Below are positions 1-9,659 of a stretch of DNA of 64,000 bases, piece after piece (position 1 is the first letter of the stretch; the number at the start of each line of letters is the position of its first letter). Source of the DNA: Metabacillus sp. B2-18 (lineage in GTDB: Bacteria > Bacillota > Bacilli > Bacillales > Bacillaceae); contig NZ_CP088245.1 of assembly GCF_021117275.1 (NCBI RefSeq), positions 2,393,501 through 2,457,500 of the forward strand, written 5' to 3'. Position numbers and translations under genes: made by a program. The notes beneath the pieces are model-generated. The model was not told where the DNA came from and searched no databases. It saw only the letters and a program-made list of their open reading frames with translations.

Positions 1-280
1 TTCTACATAAAAGCCTGAGATGTATATTGAGTATTGGTATATTACCCATTGAAAGAAGATTAGGCAAACTTCTTTAATTACTATTAATGAACCAACGCTT
101 GACTCATTAATCATTGTAATTGAAACAGGACTTGAGCAACAAAACAAGGATTGGTCGCAAAAAAGCAGTACATTGAGATTGACGAGATCACCTCGTTAAC
201 GTTTAAAACATTTTTAAGCAATATGAACTGCAATTAGTTTTTCTCCAATCGTTAATTGATGTTTAGGAGAAGAAAAAGTA
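1..280. other. Left edge without a supported gene
   Basis: I find no open frame with a start, ribosome site and recognisable product here. The stretch around 115-225 has a coding-like look on the + strand but no intact frame, so it may be a relic of a gene lying to the left. Nothing firmer can be said. Confidence 0.3.
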
Positions 281-304
281 AGAAAGGAAAGAATGCACTC
301 TTCC
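281..304 (-). terminator. Probable terminator of the CDF exporter gene
   Basis: About 11 bp of hairpin stem (with G:U pairs on the minus-strand RNA) lies directly after the stop of the gene ending at 309. It is followed on the minus strand by a T-rich tract. Confidence 0.45.
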
Positions 305-308
305 CTTT

Positions 309-1172
309 TTAATGTGGTTCAATATGGATATGAACTCTTTCGATATTATAAATGTCTCGGAGTCTTTCCTCGATTTTATCTGTAATACCATGTCCTTCTA
401 CTACGGAAAGAGTAGATTTCACAAACACGATCGCATCTACTGTTGTTTGATTTCCTGATACGCGAGCCTTTATATCTTTTACAAACGTAACTCCTGGTGT
501 ATTTTTAATCGTTTCTTCTATCTCTTTTAACTTTTCCGCATCAAAGCCATCTGTTAAATCATGAACAGCTTCTCTAAAAATCCCATATGCAGTATGAATG
601 ATAATCAGCCCGACAATACCCGCAACAATTGGATCTAAAAAGCCCCAGCCTAAATATGCTCCAACAATCCCAATTACGGCACCTATACTAACTAACGCAT
701 CAGAACGGTTATCCTGAGAAGCTGCATATAGTGCCTTACTTTCAAGTTTTTTGGATAAATTGCGGTTATATCGATAAACAAAAAACATAAAAATAGCACA
801 AAATAACGCAACGAATGCCGTAAACAGCTGTGGTGTAGTCTCTGCCGGAGATCTTAGATTATTAAAAGCATCAACAATAACTTGTATACCAACTGTAAAC
901 ATAATGATTGAAGCAATTAATGAGGCAATCGTTTCTGCTCTTGAATGACCATATTTATGATTTTCATCGGCAGGCTTTTGGGCAATCCTTAATCCGACTA
1001 AAACAGTTACAGATGCAATTACGTCTGTTAAGTTATTTAACCCATCAGCTTTTAATGCATCTGAATTCCCAATATAACCGGAAATTAGTTTAACTGTAGA
1101 TAGAAAAACATAAGCGGCTATGCTAATCCATACACCTTTCTCGGCTTTCTTTAAATTTGTATTTTCCATCAT
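309..1172 (-). CDS. Cation diffusion facilitator (CDF) metal exporter
   Basis: A 287-residue inner-membrane protein of the CDF family, which exports divalent metals (Zn, Fe, Co, Mn or Cd) in exchange for protons. The N-terminal half holds the family's membrane segments. The metal-site signatures are visible in TM2 (ALKADGLNNLTD, near residues 39-50) and TM5 (AASQDNRSDALVS, near 148-160), and HKYGHSRAE precedes TM3. The last 80 residues form the usual cytoplasmic ferredoxin-like domain, ending in a His-rich tail (HIHIEPH). AGGAGG lies only 2 bases from the first ATG and 5 from the second (1169), so translation may start one codon later. It resembles B. subtilis YdfM-type CDFs; the metal cannot be told from sequence. 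Confidence 0.9.
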   Translation of the reverse strand: MMENTNLKKAEKGVWISIAAYVFLSTVKLISGYIGNSDALKADGLNNLTDVIASVTVLVGLRIAQKPADENHKYGHSRAETIASLIASIIMFTVGIQVIVDAFNNLRSPAETTPQLFTAFVALFCAIFMFFVYRYNRNLSKKLESKALYAASQDNRSDALVSIGAVIGIVGAYLGWGFLDPIVAGIVGLIIIHTAYGIFREAVHDLTDGFDAEKLKEIEETIKNTPGVTFVKDIKARVSGNQTTVDAIVFVKSTLSVVEGHGITDKIEERLRDIYNIERVHIHIEPH

Positions 1173-1270
1173 TTCCTCCTACTACGACCTGAAACTTATG
1201 TAAGTATAGTAATTAGCTTTTATTGGGTATTTTATTACTGTGAGGAAATGGAGCATTAAAAAATAAAAAA

Positions 1271-1300
1271 AAGCAACTATCATATCATAGTCGCTTTTTC
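1271..1300 (-). terminator. Terminator of the ABC transporter operon
   Basis: On the minus strand an AAGCGACTAT...ATAGTTGCTT hairpin is followed by a run of eight T. The stem overlaps the last codons and stop (1285) of the ATPase gene. Confidence 0.7.
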
Positions 1301-2170
1301 AACATCTTTTCCTCTTCCAAGATAAATTCAACGATTTCCTCAAGTGTTAATTTGTCACTATGCTGAATGGAAATCCCCTTTTTCATTAATTCACTGTCTA
1401 GGTTAGAAAACTGATTTGTTACAACTTCAATCGATGTGCTATTAATAGTGTTCACACTCACTATACTAGGATGATTTTTCAACTCATTTGGTAATTCAGT
1501 AATCCACAATCTCGCCCATTTTTCATGAATTTCATCTTTTTCAAAAGAATGAAGAATGTTTCCTTTTTCTAATATCGTAATATAATCACAGATTTGTCTC
1601 ACATCGTCCATATTGTGAGTTGCCAGAACAATGCTTTTCTCTCCATCCTCCATAAAGTGAATTAAATCTTCTTTTAGCTTTCTTTGTGACATAATATCTA
1701 GGTTTGCTGAAGGTTCGTCTAATAAAAGGATGTCTGGGTTATGACAGATAGAGAAAACAAATTCTACTTTCTTTTTTGTCCCTTTTGAACATTTACCAAA
1801 TTTCTCATTTTCGTTAATGTTATATCTGTTTATGAAATGAGTATAACGATCATGATCCCAATTTGGATACCAACGTGAAATTAGTTTAGCAAGCTCTTTT
1901 ACTTTAAGAGAAGAGAATGGTTCAAATAAATCACCAATATACCCTATTCTTTGCTTCGATTCTGTTTATGTTCTCTCCAAACATAGAGATTGTACCTGCT
2001 TCTGTTTGCAAAATATTCATTAACAATCTAAAAAACGTGCTCTTACCTGATCCATTACCACCTAATAACGCTACAGCCGTTCCTTTTTCCAAAGTGAAAT
2101 TAAGAGGTCCTAGCTTAAAGTGTTTAAACTTCTTTTCTAATCCTTTTACTTCTAAAACTGAGGTATTCAT
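1285..2170 (-). pseudogene. ABC transporter ATPase, split by a one-base frameshift
   Basis: The N-terminal 79 residues (1931-2170) carry the Walker A motif LLGGNGSGKST. The rest, in the neighbouring frame, carries the Walker B stretch DILLLDEPSANLD, the H-loop (LATHN) and a C-terminal domain. The frame is lost near 1940-1950, just before a GYIGDLFEP stretch, and removing one base gives a single reading frame of 294 codons, the size of B. subtilis YtrB. The signature loop appears as KCSKGTKKK, a weak match to LSxGQ. It is the last gene of an operon with the GntR regulator and the permease. Either a true inactivation or a sequencing error; the downstream part has no good start of its own. Confidence 0.8.
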
Positions 2171-2185
2171 CTTTCATTCCCCCGT

Positions 2186-2566
2186 CTAAAAATCTTTTAA
2201 CACTTCTTCAAAAATAATCCGAAGCTCTTCCTTTGTTGCCCCTAATTGCAATCCCTGTTCAATTGCTTTCTGTAGTGCATCATAGACAACTTTTTCTCTT
2301 GTTTCTTTTTTATGTGGTTCCTCTATTTCTCTAACAAACGTCCCCTTACCTTGGACTGTTTTAATATATCCGCTTGTTTCAAGATTTTGGTAAGCTCTTC
2401 TGGTTGTAATCACACTGCATGATAGTTCACTGGCCAATACTCTAATAGATGGCAGAGGAGTGCCTGGTGGTAGCTGGCCACCAACAATTAATGTTTTTAG
2501 CTGGTATTCAATTTGATGATAAATGGGTTCTCGACTATCCTCTGATACACGAATAGGAAGCTTCAT
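2186..2566 (-). CDS. GntR-family regulator, YtrA subfamily
   Basis: A 126-residue transcription factor with an N-terminal winged helix (REPIYHQIEYQLKTLIVGGQ, then PLPSIRVLASELSCSVITTRRAYQNLE, near residues 13-65) and a wing ending GKGTFVR. Only a short C-terminal helical tail follows, which is diagnostic of the YtrA subfamily, whose members sit in and repress ABC transporter operons. It lies 15 bases after the permease gene and 15 before the ATPase gene, so the three are co-transcribed. YtrA proteins bind inverted repeats of AGTGT/ACACT type, and such a palindrome occurs at 3876-3907 upstream of the operon. Confidence 0.85.
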   Translation of the reverse strand: MKLPIRVSEDSREPIYHQIEYQLKTLIVGGQLPPGTPLPSIRVLASELSCSVITTRRAYQNLETSGYIKTVQGKGTFVREIEEPHKKETREKVVYDALQKAIEQGLQLGATKEELRIIFEEVLKDF

Positions 2567-2581
2567 GCCTACCCCTCCATC

Positions 2582-3328
2582 CTACAAATAATCCTTAGTA
2601 GATAAGCGTTTTGTTAACAAAGCATGCCATAAAACGCATCCTACCATTCCGATGAAAAGAAAGAGAAAAGCGATTGGCCAACCTATATGGATTGAAAGAG
2701 ATATGGTTAATTCAACAATTCCTTTTTCAATAATTGAATAATAAAAGTAAAAAGCAAATACTAGGATAACAAATAAAAGATAAGGAAAAAGATGTAGTAC
2801 TTTTCCGCTCGTCCCATATTCCAAATAAGTGTGAAATCCTCCTAAGGCCAGAGCATAGCCTAACCAAATAACGATAAATATGAGGTAATCATTTATCGTG
2901 AAATAGTTAAATAAAAGGTCTGCTAAAGAGTAAGTAATCGTAGAATAAAAAACGATGCTCAACAGAAATAATGTGATAAGCATTAAAATCGTCCGGCTTA
3001 AAGCGAGAACTTTGATAGGAATTGGCAGTGAACGATAAACAGCCATGCGCTTATTAAAAGGATCATCTTTTATTGCCTTATAGTTCAAATATGGACCAGA
3101 CATAAAGATCGTTGCTAACGCAGGTGTAATCACAATAAACATAAAATCGATGAAAAAGAATCTGTCATTCATACTTTCTGTATCCATTACATTCATAATC
3201 GACTGTTCTAAACTAAGAGAAGAAATACCTCCAAAAAAGATCGTTACTAAGATGGAAGCTCCTAACTGAAGTTTATTAAACTGTAATTCTTTAAGAGCTA
3301 ACCAAAGGGCATCTTTTAGCAATTTCAT
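2582..3328 (-). CDS. ABC transporter permease
   Basis: A 248-residue membrane protein with about six hydrophobic segments (for example near residues 26-40, 62-80, 110-130, 150-165, 180-200 and 215-235), of the ABC-2 permease type without other recognisable domains. The first residues (KLLKDALWLALKELQFNKLQ) form the amphipathic coupling helix common in these subunits. It lies 24 bases after the exporter-like gene and 15 before the GntR gene, and should pair with the (broken) ATPase at 1285-2170. Substrate unknown; in ytr-type operons such transporters respond to cell-wall-active compounds. Confidence 0.7.
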   Translation of the reverse strand: MKLLKDALWLALKELQFNKLQLGASILVTIFFGGISSLSLEQSIMNVMDTESMNDRFFFIDFMFIVITPALATIFMSGPYLNYKAIKDDPFNKRMAVYRSLPIPIKVLALSRTILMLITLFLLSIVFYSTITYSLADLLFNYFTINDYLIFIVIWLGYALALGGFHTYLEYGTSGKVLHLFPYLLFVILVFAFYFYYSIIEKGIVELTISLSIHIGWPIAFLFLFIGMVGCVLWHALLTKRLSTKDYL

Positions 3329-3352
3329 CTCTCCTTTTTATCAAACTACGTA

Positions 3353-3853
3353 TCAGTTATTTTCAATTAAGTCTTCAAAAAAGCCTCTGTCCTCATACCC
3401 TAAGATATCTACGCCGAAAAGAGATAATACTGCAAACACTAACCCCCAAACGACAATACTAGCAACCATCCAGATAGACGTTTTTTTCTTTGTTCCGCCA
3501 AATGAAATACTCATAAAAGCTGTTAAATGACTACCAACAAATAAAGGGCCAATGAATGCTAAACCTGGTAAACCATATTTTTTCCATAAGTTTTGAGCAC
3601 GTAATGCCCTTTTACTTGGGTTTTTCTCCTCATCTTCACCTTTTCTTTTTCTTCTCCACTCTTTAATTTTGTTCACAAAAAGAATTAGCAATAAAACCGT
3701 TAAGATGTTACCAAGTAATGCGATTAAAATGGAAGGCACTGCCGGTAATCCAGCAATAATCGCTAATGCAATCACTCCGTACCCTTCAAAAAATGGGACT
3801 GCAGCTAAAACAAAAACAACTAAATATGCCCAAAGCAACTCCATAAATTCCAT
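3353..3853 (-). CDS. Small multidrug export-type membrane protein
   Basis: A membrane protein of 166 residues from the start chosen here (MEFMELLWAYL), which has a GGGGG-containing ribosome site 10 bases upstream. A longer frame runs to 3922 but would read through a palindrome. It shows the family pattern of PF06695 (putative small multi-drug export protein): an N-terminal hydrophobic pair with PFFEGYGVIALA, a charged middle (KEWRRKRKGEDEEK), then KYGLPGLAFIGPLFVGSHLTAFM and a last membrane segment. The next gene begins 24 bases downstream, so it is probably the first gene of the ABC operon. Function inferred from family name only. Confidence 0.7.
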   Translation of the reverse strand: MEFMELLWAYLVVFVLAAVPFFEGYGVIALAIIAGLPAVPSILIALLGNILTVLLLILFVNKIKEWRRKRKGEDEEKNPSKRALRAQNLWKKYGLPGLAFIGPLFVGSHLTAFMSISFGGTKKKTSIWMVASIVVWGLVFAVLSLFGVDILGYEDRGFFEDLIENN

Positions 3854-3875
3854 AATAAATAATCCCCCTAAACTG

Positions 3876-3907
3876 TTAAAGTGTGTATATCTATATACAC
3901 ACTTTAA
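3876..3907. promoter_or_regulatory. Perfect palindrome, candidate GntR (YtrA-type) operator
   Basis: Two 15-base arms (TTAAAGTGTGTATAT and its exact complement) flank a 2-base centre, with no adjoining T-run. It sits 23 bases upstream of the first start codon of the exporter/permease/GntR/ATPase operon. The inner AGTGTG...CACACT matches the AGTGTA-spacer-TACACT arrangement described for YtrA. It could also serve as a terminator for the gltC-like gene, but the missing T-run argues against that. Confidence 0.55.
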
Positions 3908-3939
3908 CACCAAAACAAACAAAACACAAGGAGAATCAA

Positions 3940-3960
3940 GGGGACAGGTTCCTTGTCCCA
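3940..3960. repeat. Short REP-like repeat, copy 1
   Basis: An imperfect palindrome (GGGACAGG-TT-CCTTGTCCC) between gltC and the exporter operon. The same 21 bases recur at 6915-6935 in the same orientation. Such sequences are dispersed many times in some Bacillus-group genomes; no REP-associated transposase is present in the window. Confidence 0.65.
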
Positions 3961-3973
3961 GCTGCTTATTAAT

Positions 3974-4879
3974 TCAGTTCTTAAACTCATCTAACCTCGC
4001 AAAAAATTCAATCAGAAACTCATAAAATAACTTTTCTGTTGGTAAAAGCACCCGATCTTTAGGAGTAATCACTCCAACTGTCCTAGTCACATTTGGTTCA
4101 GCTAACGGTATTTTGACTGTTGATCGTGGTAAGCTATCAACCAAGGTAACTTCTGGCATGAGGGTAACCCCTAACCCTGCCGAAACAAGTCCCTTCAACG
4201 CATCAATATCATCCCCCTCAAAAGCAACATTCGGCTTAAAACCAAGATTTTGACATGCTTGAACAACCATATCGCGGAAGACGAATCCTTGTGGTAATAA
4301 AACAAAAGGCTCGTCCACAAGCTCTAGTAATTTTATAGACTTCTTTTTTGCAAGACGATGATTAATTGGCAACAATGCCACGACATTTTCTGTAAATAGT
4401 GCTTTTCGATTAATTTTCTTCTCTTCTAGAGGTAAAGGACCAATTAGAGCAAGATTAAAATCCCCTTTCACCACACCTTCGATTAAATCACGATAAAGAG
4501 CTTGTTTAAGCTGAAACTTAGCCTCTGGATAACGCATTCGAAATGCATAAATCACTGTTGGTAAGGTGTACGCGGCTAAACTAATCGGAAATGTAATCCG
4601 GATCGTCCCTTTTTCGGGATCTAGGTATTCCTCAACTTCACGCCTCGCTTCATCCACAACATTCATCGCATGCTTCATCCGTTCATAGAATATCTTTCCA
4701 ATCGGTGTTAAATGAACTCTTCTTCCCTCCCTAATAAACAAATCAACACCAAGCTCACTCTCTAAATTAACAATTTGTCTGCTTACAGAAGATTGGGCAA
4801 CATGTAAAGAATCTGCTGCTTCGGTTACATGCTCACGATTAGCAACTTCCATAAAATAACGGATTTGTCGAAAATCCAT
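3974..4879 (-). CDS. gltC: LysR-family regulator, GltC-like
   Basis: A 301-residue LysR regulator starting at MDFRQIRYF, which has GGGAGG upstream; an in-frame ATG at 4903 lacks this. The N-terminal winged helix (residues 1-60, with REHVTEAADSLHVAQSSVSRQ) is followed by a substrate-binding domain, and the whole protein closely follows B. subtilis GltC (EYLDP, LIGPLP, GLVSAGLGVTL). GltC activates glutamate synthase in B. subtilis and is modulated by glutamate dehydrogenase. Here the divergent neighbour is gdhA, so this copy may control glutamate dehydrogenase instead. Binding sites would lie in the 160 bases between the two starts. Confidence 0.85.
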   Translation of the reverse strand: MDFRQIRYFMEVANREHVTEAADSLHVAQSSVSRQIVNLESELGVDLFIREGRRVHLTPIGKIFYERMKHAMNVVDEARREVEEYLDPEKGTIRITFPISLAAYTLPTVIYAFRMRYPEAKFQLKQALYRDLIEGVVKGDFNLALIGPLPLEEKKINRKALFTENVVALLPINHRLAKKKSIKLLELVDEPFVLLPQGFVFRDMVVQACQNLGFKPNVAFEGDDIDALKGLVSAGLGVTLMPEVTLVDSLPRSTVKIPLAEPNVTRTVGVITPKDRVLLPTEKLFYEFLIEFFARLDEFKN

Positions 4880-5037
4880 CTTATATCCTCCCTCTATAAT
4901 CAATGCAAAAAACGCATTAATATTATCGTTTCTTTATATTGATTCGATTATTTCTTTAATTATAAAATATTTCATAATAACAATTCTTTAAATATTAGGA
5001 AAAAAAGAAAATAATTTATACGGAAAAAGGTGAGTAA

Positions 5038-6423
<1,386 letters not shown>

Positions 6424-6439
6424 TTTTTTAAGTCTTGTG

Positions 6440-6486
6440 GTCATGTATTTCATCACTTAGATGTGATGAAATACATGACTTTATTA
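6440..6486 (+). terminator. gdhA terminator
   Basis: A perfect 17-bp stem (GTCATGTATTTCATCAC and complement) with a 6-base loop ends at 6479, followed by TTTATTAATTT. It lies 17 bases after the gdhA stop. Confidence 0.8.
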
Positions 6487-6627
6487 ATTTCTACACCTCC
6501 TTTCCCCTTTAAATGACTACTCGAACAAATCTATTTAACAAACAGAAATTTTCCCTTTAGAAAGTAAAGTTTTTAATGTTACACTAGAAAGGCATAAATG
6601 GAAATATCAGGAAATGAGGATTTTTAT

Positions 6628-6809
6628 ATGGAAGAAATTATCTTAACAATTATGGTGTAAAAACTGTCTTAAATGGGGTGTCTTTTCAAGTAAAACGTGG
6701 CGAAATCATTGGATATATTGGTCCAAATGGAGCTGGAAAAAGTACAACTGTTAAAATCATGCTTGGGATAGTTGTAACTTATTTCCCTTATATTCTACAA
6801 AGACCTTAG
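6628..6809 (+). pseudogene. Relic of an ABC transporter ATPase (N-terminal piece)
   Basis: In one frame the DNA reads NYGVKTVLNGVSFQVKRG, then EIIGYIGPNGAGKSTTVKIM, the Walker A region of a bacitracin/nodulation-type ABC ATPase, up to LGIV, after which homology ends and a stop follows at 6809. A start at 6628 is in another frame and hits a stop at once. So this is a 3'-truncated, frameshifted fossil. No partner permease survives. The REP-like repeat copy 2 follows 100 bases later. Confidence 0.75.
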
Positions 6810-6914
6810 CTAACAATAGACCATCTTCTACTCTTAACTCCATTTACGACCTCTTACACCAATAACAAATTTTTCAATAACTTCTGGTTTCTCTTTAGAA
6901 GTATGAGAAGCTAG

Positions 6915-6935
6915 GGGGACAGGTTCCTTGTCCCA
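6915..6935. repeat. Short REP-like repeat, copy 2
   Basis: Identical over 21 bases to the copy at 3940-3960 and in the same orientation. It lies between the ABC ATPase fossil and the terminator of the SEC-C operon; the rest of 6810-7012 shows no gene. Confidence 0.65.
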
Positions 6936-7012
6936 AAATATAAAGTGTAGTTCCACATCAATAAAGTAGGATTGTAAAGCACTTACATGCGTAATATGAA
7001 TTAATTCATATT

Positions 7013-7060
7013 AAAGCCCAATGAAAGACTGAGATATTCCTCTGTCTTTCATTGGGCTTT
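7013..7060 (-). terminator. Terminator of the SEC-C protein operon
   Basis: A perfect 17-bp stem (AAAGCCCAATGAAAGAC and complement) with a 14-base loop, 20 bases beyond the stop of the gene ending at 7081. T-rich tracts lie on both sides, so it may act in both directions. Confidence 0.75.
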
Positions 7061-7080
7061 TAATGTAGACTCCACAGCGA

Positions 7081-8289
7081 TTACCCACAACATTTCTTAT
7101 ACTTCTTCCCACTTCCACAAGAACACCGGTCATTTCTACCCACTTTTATTACTTCCCCACTTTTGCTATTGTTCTTATTTCCTGGTAATGGTTGTAGATG
7201 TTTCTTTTCTACTTTAGATAATTCTGTTGAGGTGTGGCCTTTGAGAAACCATTCTCTTGTGTTGTTCATTAGAAAAATAACTCTGTCAACTAATTTATGG
7301 AGAGTTTCCTCATTTTCAAATTCAAGCATCTTACTTAAATATTGTAGAACATCATTAGGAGAATCACCGTTCTTTGTTGCATATACACACTCTTTTGCAA
7401 TTTGATCTGCATCTGCCTTATTGATTTTGAAGTTTTCTGTTAGAAAGCTAACTAATTGAACATAACCTTTATTTCGCTCAACAAATTCATATTCACCAGC
7501 TGTTAAAAGTTGCTCTTTTGTAACCGGGTAAAATGGAACACGCTTTCTCAACGTGTGTTCCTGCAACACTTTCTTTTGATCAAACACTCTTAAGTGAGAG
7601 AAACCATCTTCATCTATATAAAATTGCTTGTGAAAATCATTTGCATCATGGATAACTTGAAAATAATCCCGAAGATTCAGAGGTTCTTTTGTATACTTTT
7701 CAAGCATTTCTATTAATTGATCCACATCTAATGTTCCATAATAGTATAATAGACCGCTTGTAAGCTTGATCCAATTCGTATTCCTTTTAATTGTCGTCCT
7801 TGCTTCAAGATTACCTTTTAATGTTGTAATTTGTTCAATAAGTTCAGTTGGAACAGCAAGAATCTTCTTTCCTTCATGAACTCCCGTATAAATTAGTCCA
7901 TTTGCACGAAAATATCTGATTTGTTCATCCTCAATGTTCAGTGCTTTGCTTCGACCTTCTTTACTAGCAATATTCGATAATAAATTAAAACGCTCATTAT
8001 CCCATAACAGATAGATCCTCTCTAGATAATGAGGAATTTCTTCTACAAGCAAATCAATAAGCTTGTCCTTTTTCAAGTTACTTACATTTTTAATTTGCAA
8101 GGTTTTTCTTATCTCATCAAGCTCATATTTTGTATATTTACCTAGGCCTTCCTTTAATGAAAACGGAACCTTTATTTCGCTCCAATACTTTTTATACTGT
8201 TTTTCCTCCTCCTGTCTTCTATAATCCTTTAACCCCGCTAACATATTTAGCATTGCATCTTCTAATTTCTTATCTGTTTTGTTGTTCAT
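7081..8289 (-). CDS. SEC-C motif protein with SAP-like N-terminal segment
   Basis: A 402-residue protein whose last 20 residues are a canonical SEC-C zinc motif (RNDRCSCGSGKKYKKCCG), the module found at the C-terminus of SecA and many uncharacterised proteins. Near residues 50-85 a helix-extension-helix (YELDEIRKTLQIKNVSNLKK...LIDLLVEE) resembles SAP/Rho-N nucleic-acid binding segments; the middle is unrecognised. The ATG at 8289 has AGTAGGTG 6-7 bases upstream, better than the in-frame GTG at 8298. It lies 27 bases after the zinc-finger gene 8317-8895 and shares its transcript. Function unknown. Confidence 0.7.
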   Translation of the reverse strand: MNNKTDKKLEDAMLNMLAGLKDYRRQEEEKQYKKYWSEIKVPFSLKEGLGKYTKYELDEIRKTLQIKNVSNLKKDKLIDLLVEEIPHYLERIYLLWDNERFNLLSNIASKEGRSKALNIEDEQIRYFRANGLIYTGVHEGKKILAVPTELIEQITTLKGNLEARTTIKRNTNWIKLTSGLLYYYGTLDVDQLIEMLEKYTKEPLNLRDYFQVIHDANDFHKQFYIDEDGFSHLRVFDQKKVLQEHTLRKRVPFYPVTKEQLLTAGEYEFVERNKGYVQLVSFLTENFKINKADADQIAKECVYATKNGDSPNDVLQYLSKMLEFENEETLHKLVDRVIFLMNNTREWFLKGHTSTELSKVEKKHLQPLPGNKNNSKSGEVIKVGRNDRCSCGSGKKYKKCCG

Positions 8290-8316
8290 GTTACACACCT
8301 ACTTTCTATAATTGTC

Positions 8317-8895
8317 CTATAAATAACCAAACATTATGTTAAGAAGATGATTCTCTTCTTCTTTCATTCGTTTAGAAATAATAGCTTCAATCTCAGTAAT
8401 AAGTCTAAGATATTGGTATTCCTTGTCAGTTGGTTTATATCCATACATGTCATTGACCATGTATTCTTCATCTTCAATACAGATAGCATGCTGATATTTA
8501 TTTTCAGTTTTCATCATCAATGCTTCAAAAACATCATCTGAATGATCATTTAATTCACCTGTGAGTGCTAAAATGGGACTACTTTTTTTATTAAATTTGT
8601 AGATGAATTTTAATGCATATAAAGGTTGATCTTCGAGATTAGTAATCAGATAGGTTTGACCACGTATAGAGAAAAATAGATATTCATTTTCTTCTTTAAA
8701 AACTACACATTTTACTTTTAGTAATTTAATAAAACGATTGTGATGAGGCTTTACATCAAGGAAATTTTCTTTCCCTTTTCCCTTACTCTTGCATTCCTTA
8801 CAAATATGCTGCCGATGTCCTTTGCCACTAAACTTCTCATTAGCACGGTATCGATCACAGCCAAAACAGTAATGCCCATGTTTCTTTTTTCCCAT
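8317..8895 (-). CDS. Uncharacterised protein with N-terminal zinc finger
   Basis: A 192-residue protein opening with two CxxC pairs (HYCFGCDRYRANEKFSGKGH, then HICKECKSKGKGK, residues 8-41), very likely binding one zinc. The remaining 150 residues are mixed alpha/beta and unrecognised. It is the first gene of a two-gene operon with the SEC-C protein; both are zinc-binding, suggesting a joint nucleic-acid or protein-binding role. I do not recognise the family. Confidence 0.6.
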   Translation of the reverse strand: MGKKKHGHYCFGCDRYRANEKFSGKGHRQHICKECKSKGKGKENFLDVKPHHNRFIKLLKVKCVVFKEENEYLFFSIRGQTYLITNLEDQPLYALKFIYKFNKKSSPILALTGELNDHSDDVFEALMMKTENKYQHAICIEDEEYMVNDMYGYKPTDKEYQYLRLITEIEAIISKRMKEEENHLLNIMFGYL

Positions 8896-9031
8896 TGTTA
8901 CAACTCCGACCTATCAATCTTCTTCCTTGAACTTTTTTCTTATTAAGATATTTACTCCTATTGTGTTTTATTATCTATGAATAATCTATCAAAATAAACA
9001 TAAAAAGAAGCATGAACCGTATTTTCATTAA

Positions 9032-9193
9032 TTAAATTTCATCATTTCCCCAAAATAATTCTGTCTTTTCTTTTTGAATCAGCTCTTTGCTCGGCCTGCT
9101 ATCAAAGTAACAATCAAATAACATATTAAGTAATTTTATTCTCTCACCATTATCCATTTCTTCAATTGTTTTCATTATTTCATCAGCAGTCAT
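9032..9193 (-). CDS. Small hypothetical protein
   Basis: A 53-residue acidic helical protein (MTADEIMKTIEEMDNGERIK...). The start at 9193 has AGGTGG at good distance; the longer open frame to 9247 has none. It ends in GNDEI. Its size and leading helix recall small antidote or ParD-like proteins, but no toxin partner is adjacent. It stands alone between the zinc-finger gene and the divergent SunI-like gene. Confidence 0.45.
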   Translation of the reverse strand: MTADEIMKTIEEMDNGERIKLLNMLFDCYFDSRPSKELIQKEKTELFWGNDEI

Positions 9194-9372
9194 TTTTACC
9201 ACCTCATATACAGTATTATTTATATACTTTATTTTACAATGAAACAATCATCCAAATACAACTAAATGTGAGTGTTAAAAAAGTAAACCAACGAAACCTT
9301 ATCATTTTAAAAACGTATAAGTATGTAAAACCAATGATAGTTTATGTTTTGCGCTATAAGGAGATGTAGTTT

Positions 9373-9603
9373 ATGTTAGGTCTAAATATAAAAAAATCAA
9401 ATAACATAGTGAGTATTAAGTGGCAGTTAACGAAGGTGGAAATCCCGACATCTGAAATTATCGATGTATCTGAGGAAAAAGAAGCTATTAGAATTGGCAC
9501 ACCATACGGAACTACTGATAGAGTAGTAATTAAGACAACGAAAAAGACTTATATTCTTTACACCACAAATCCTACTTCCATCAAAAACAAAATACTGTCA
9601 TAA
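9373..9603 (+). CDS. SunI/YnzG-family protein (bacteriocin-immunity type)
   Basis: A 76-residue protein matching the SunI/YnzG family (MLGLNIKKSNNIVSIKWQL..., EAIRIGTPYGTTDRVVIKTT, YILYTTNPTSIKNKI). SunI protects B. subtilis from its own glycocin sublancin; YnzG is a paralogue without known target. This copy seems to lack a few residues present before the GTPYGTTDR motif in relatives I remember. AAGGAG lies 10 bases before the start. No bacteriocin, glycosyltransferase or exporter gene is nearby, so it is an orphan. Confidence 0.75.
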   Translation: MLGLNIKKSNNIVSIKWQLTKVEIPTSEIIDVSEEKEAIRIGTPYGTTDRVVIKTTKKTYILYTTNPTSIKNKILS

Positions 9604-9618
9604 AAGGAAAATATAATA

Positions 9619-9650
9619 GAAAAAAGGCATACAAAGAAATCTTGTATGCC
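9619..9650 (-). terminator. Terminator of the helicase gene
   Basis: On the minus strand GGCATACAA / TTGTATGCC form a stem with a 7-base loop, followed by six T. It lies 10 bases beyond the helicase stop. Confidence 0.7.
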
Positions 9651-9659
9651 CCCCCAAAC

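Noticed and set aside
3854..3922. N-terminal extension of the small multidrug export protein
   Set aside because: It would be translated through the palindrome and has no ribosome site, whereas the start at 3853 has one.
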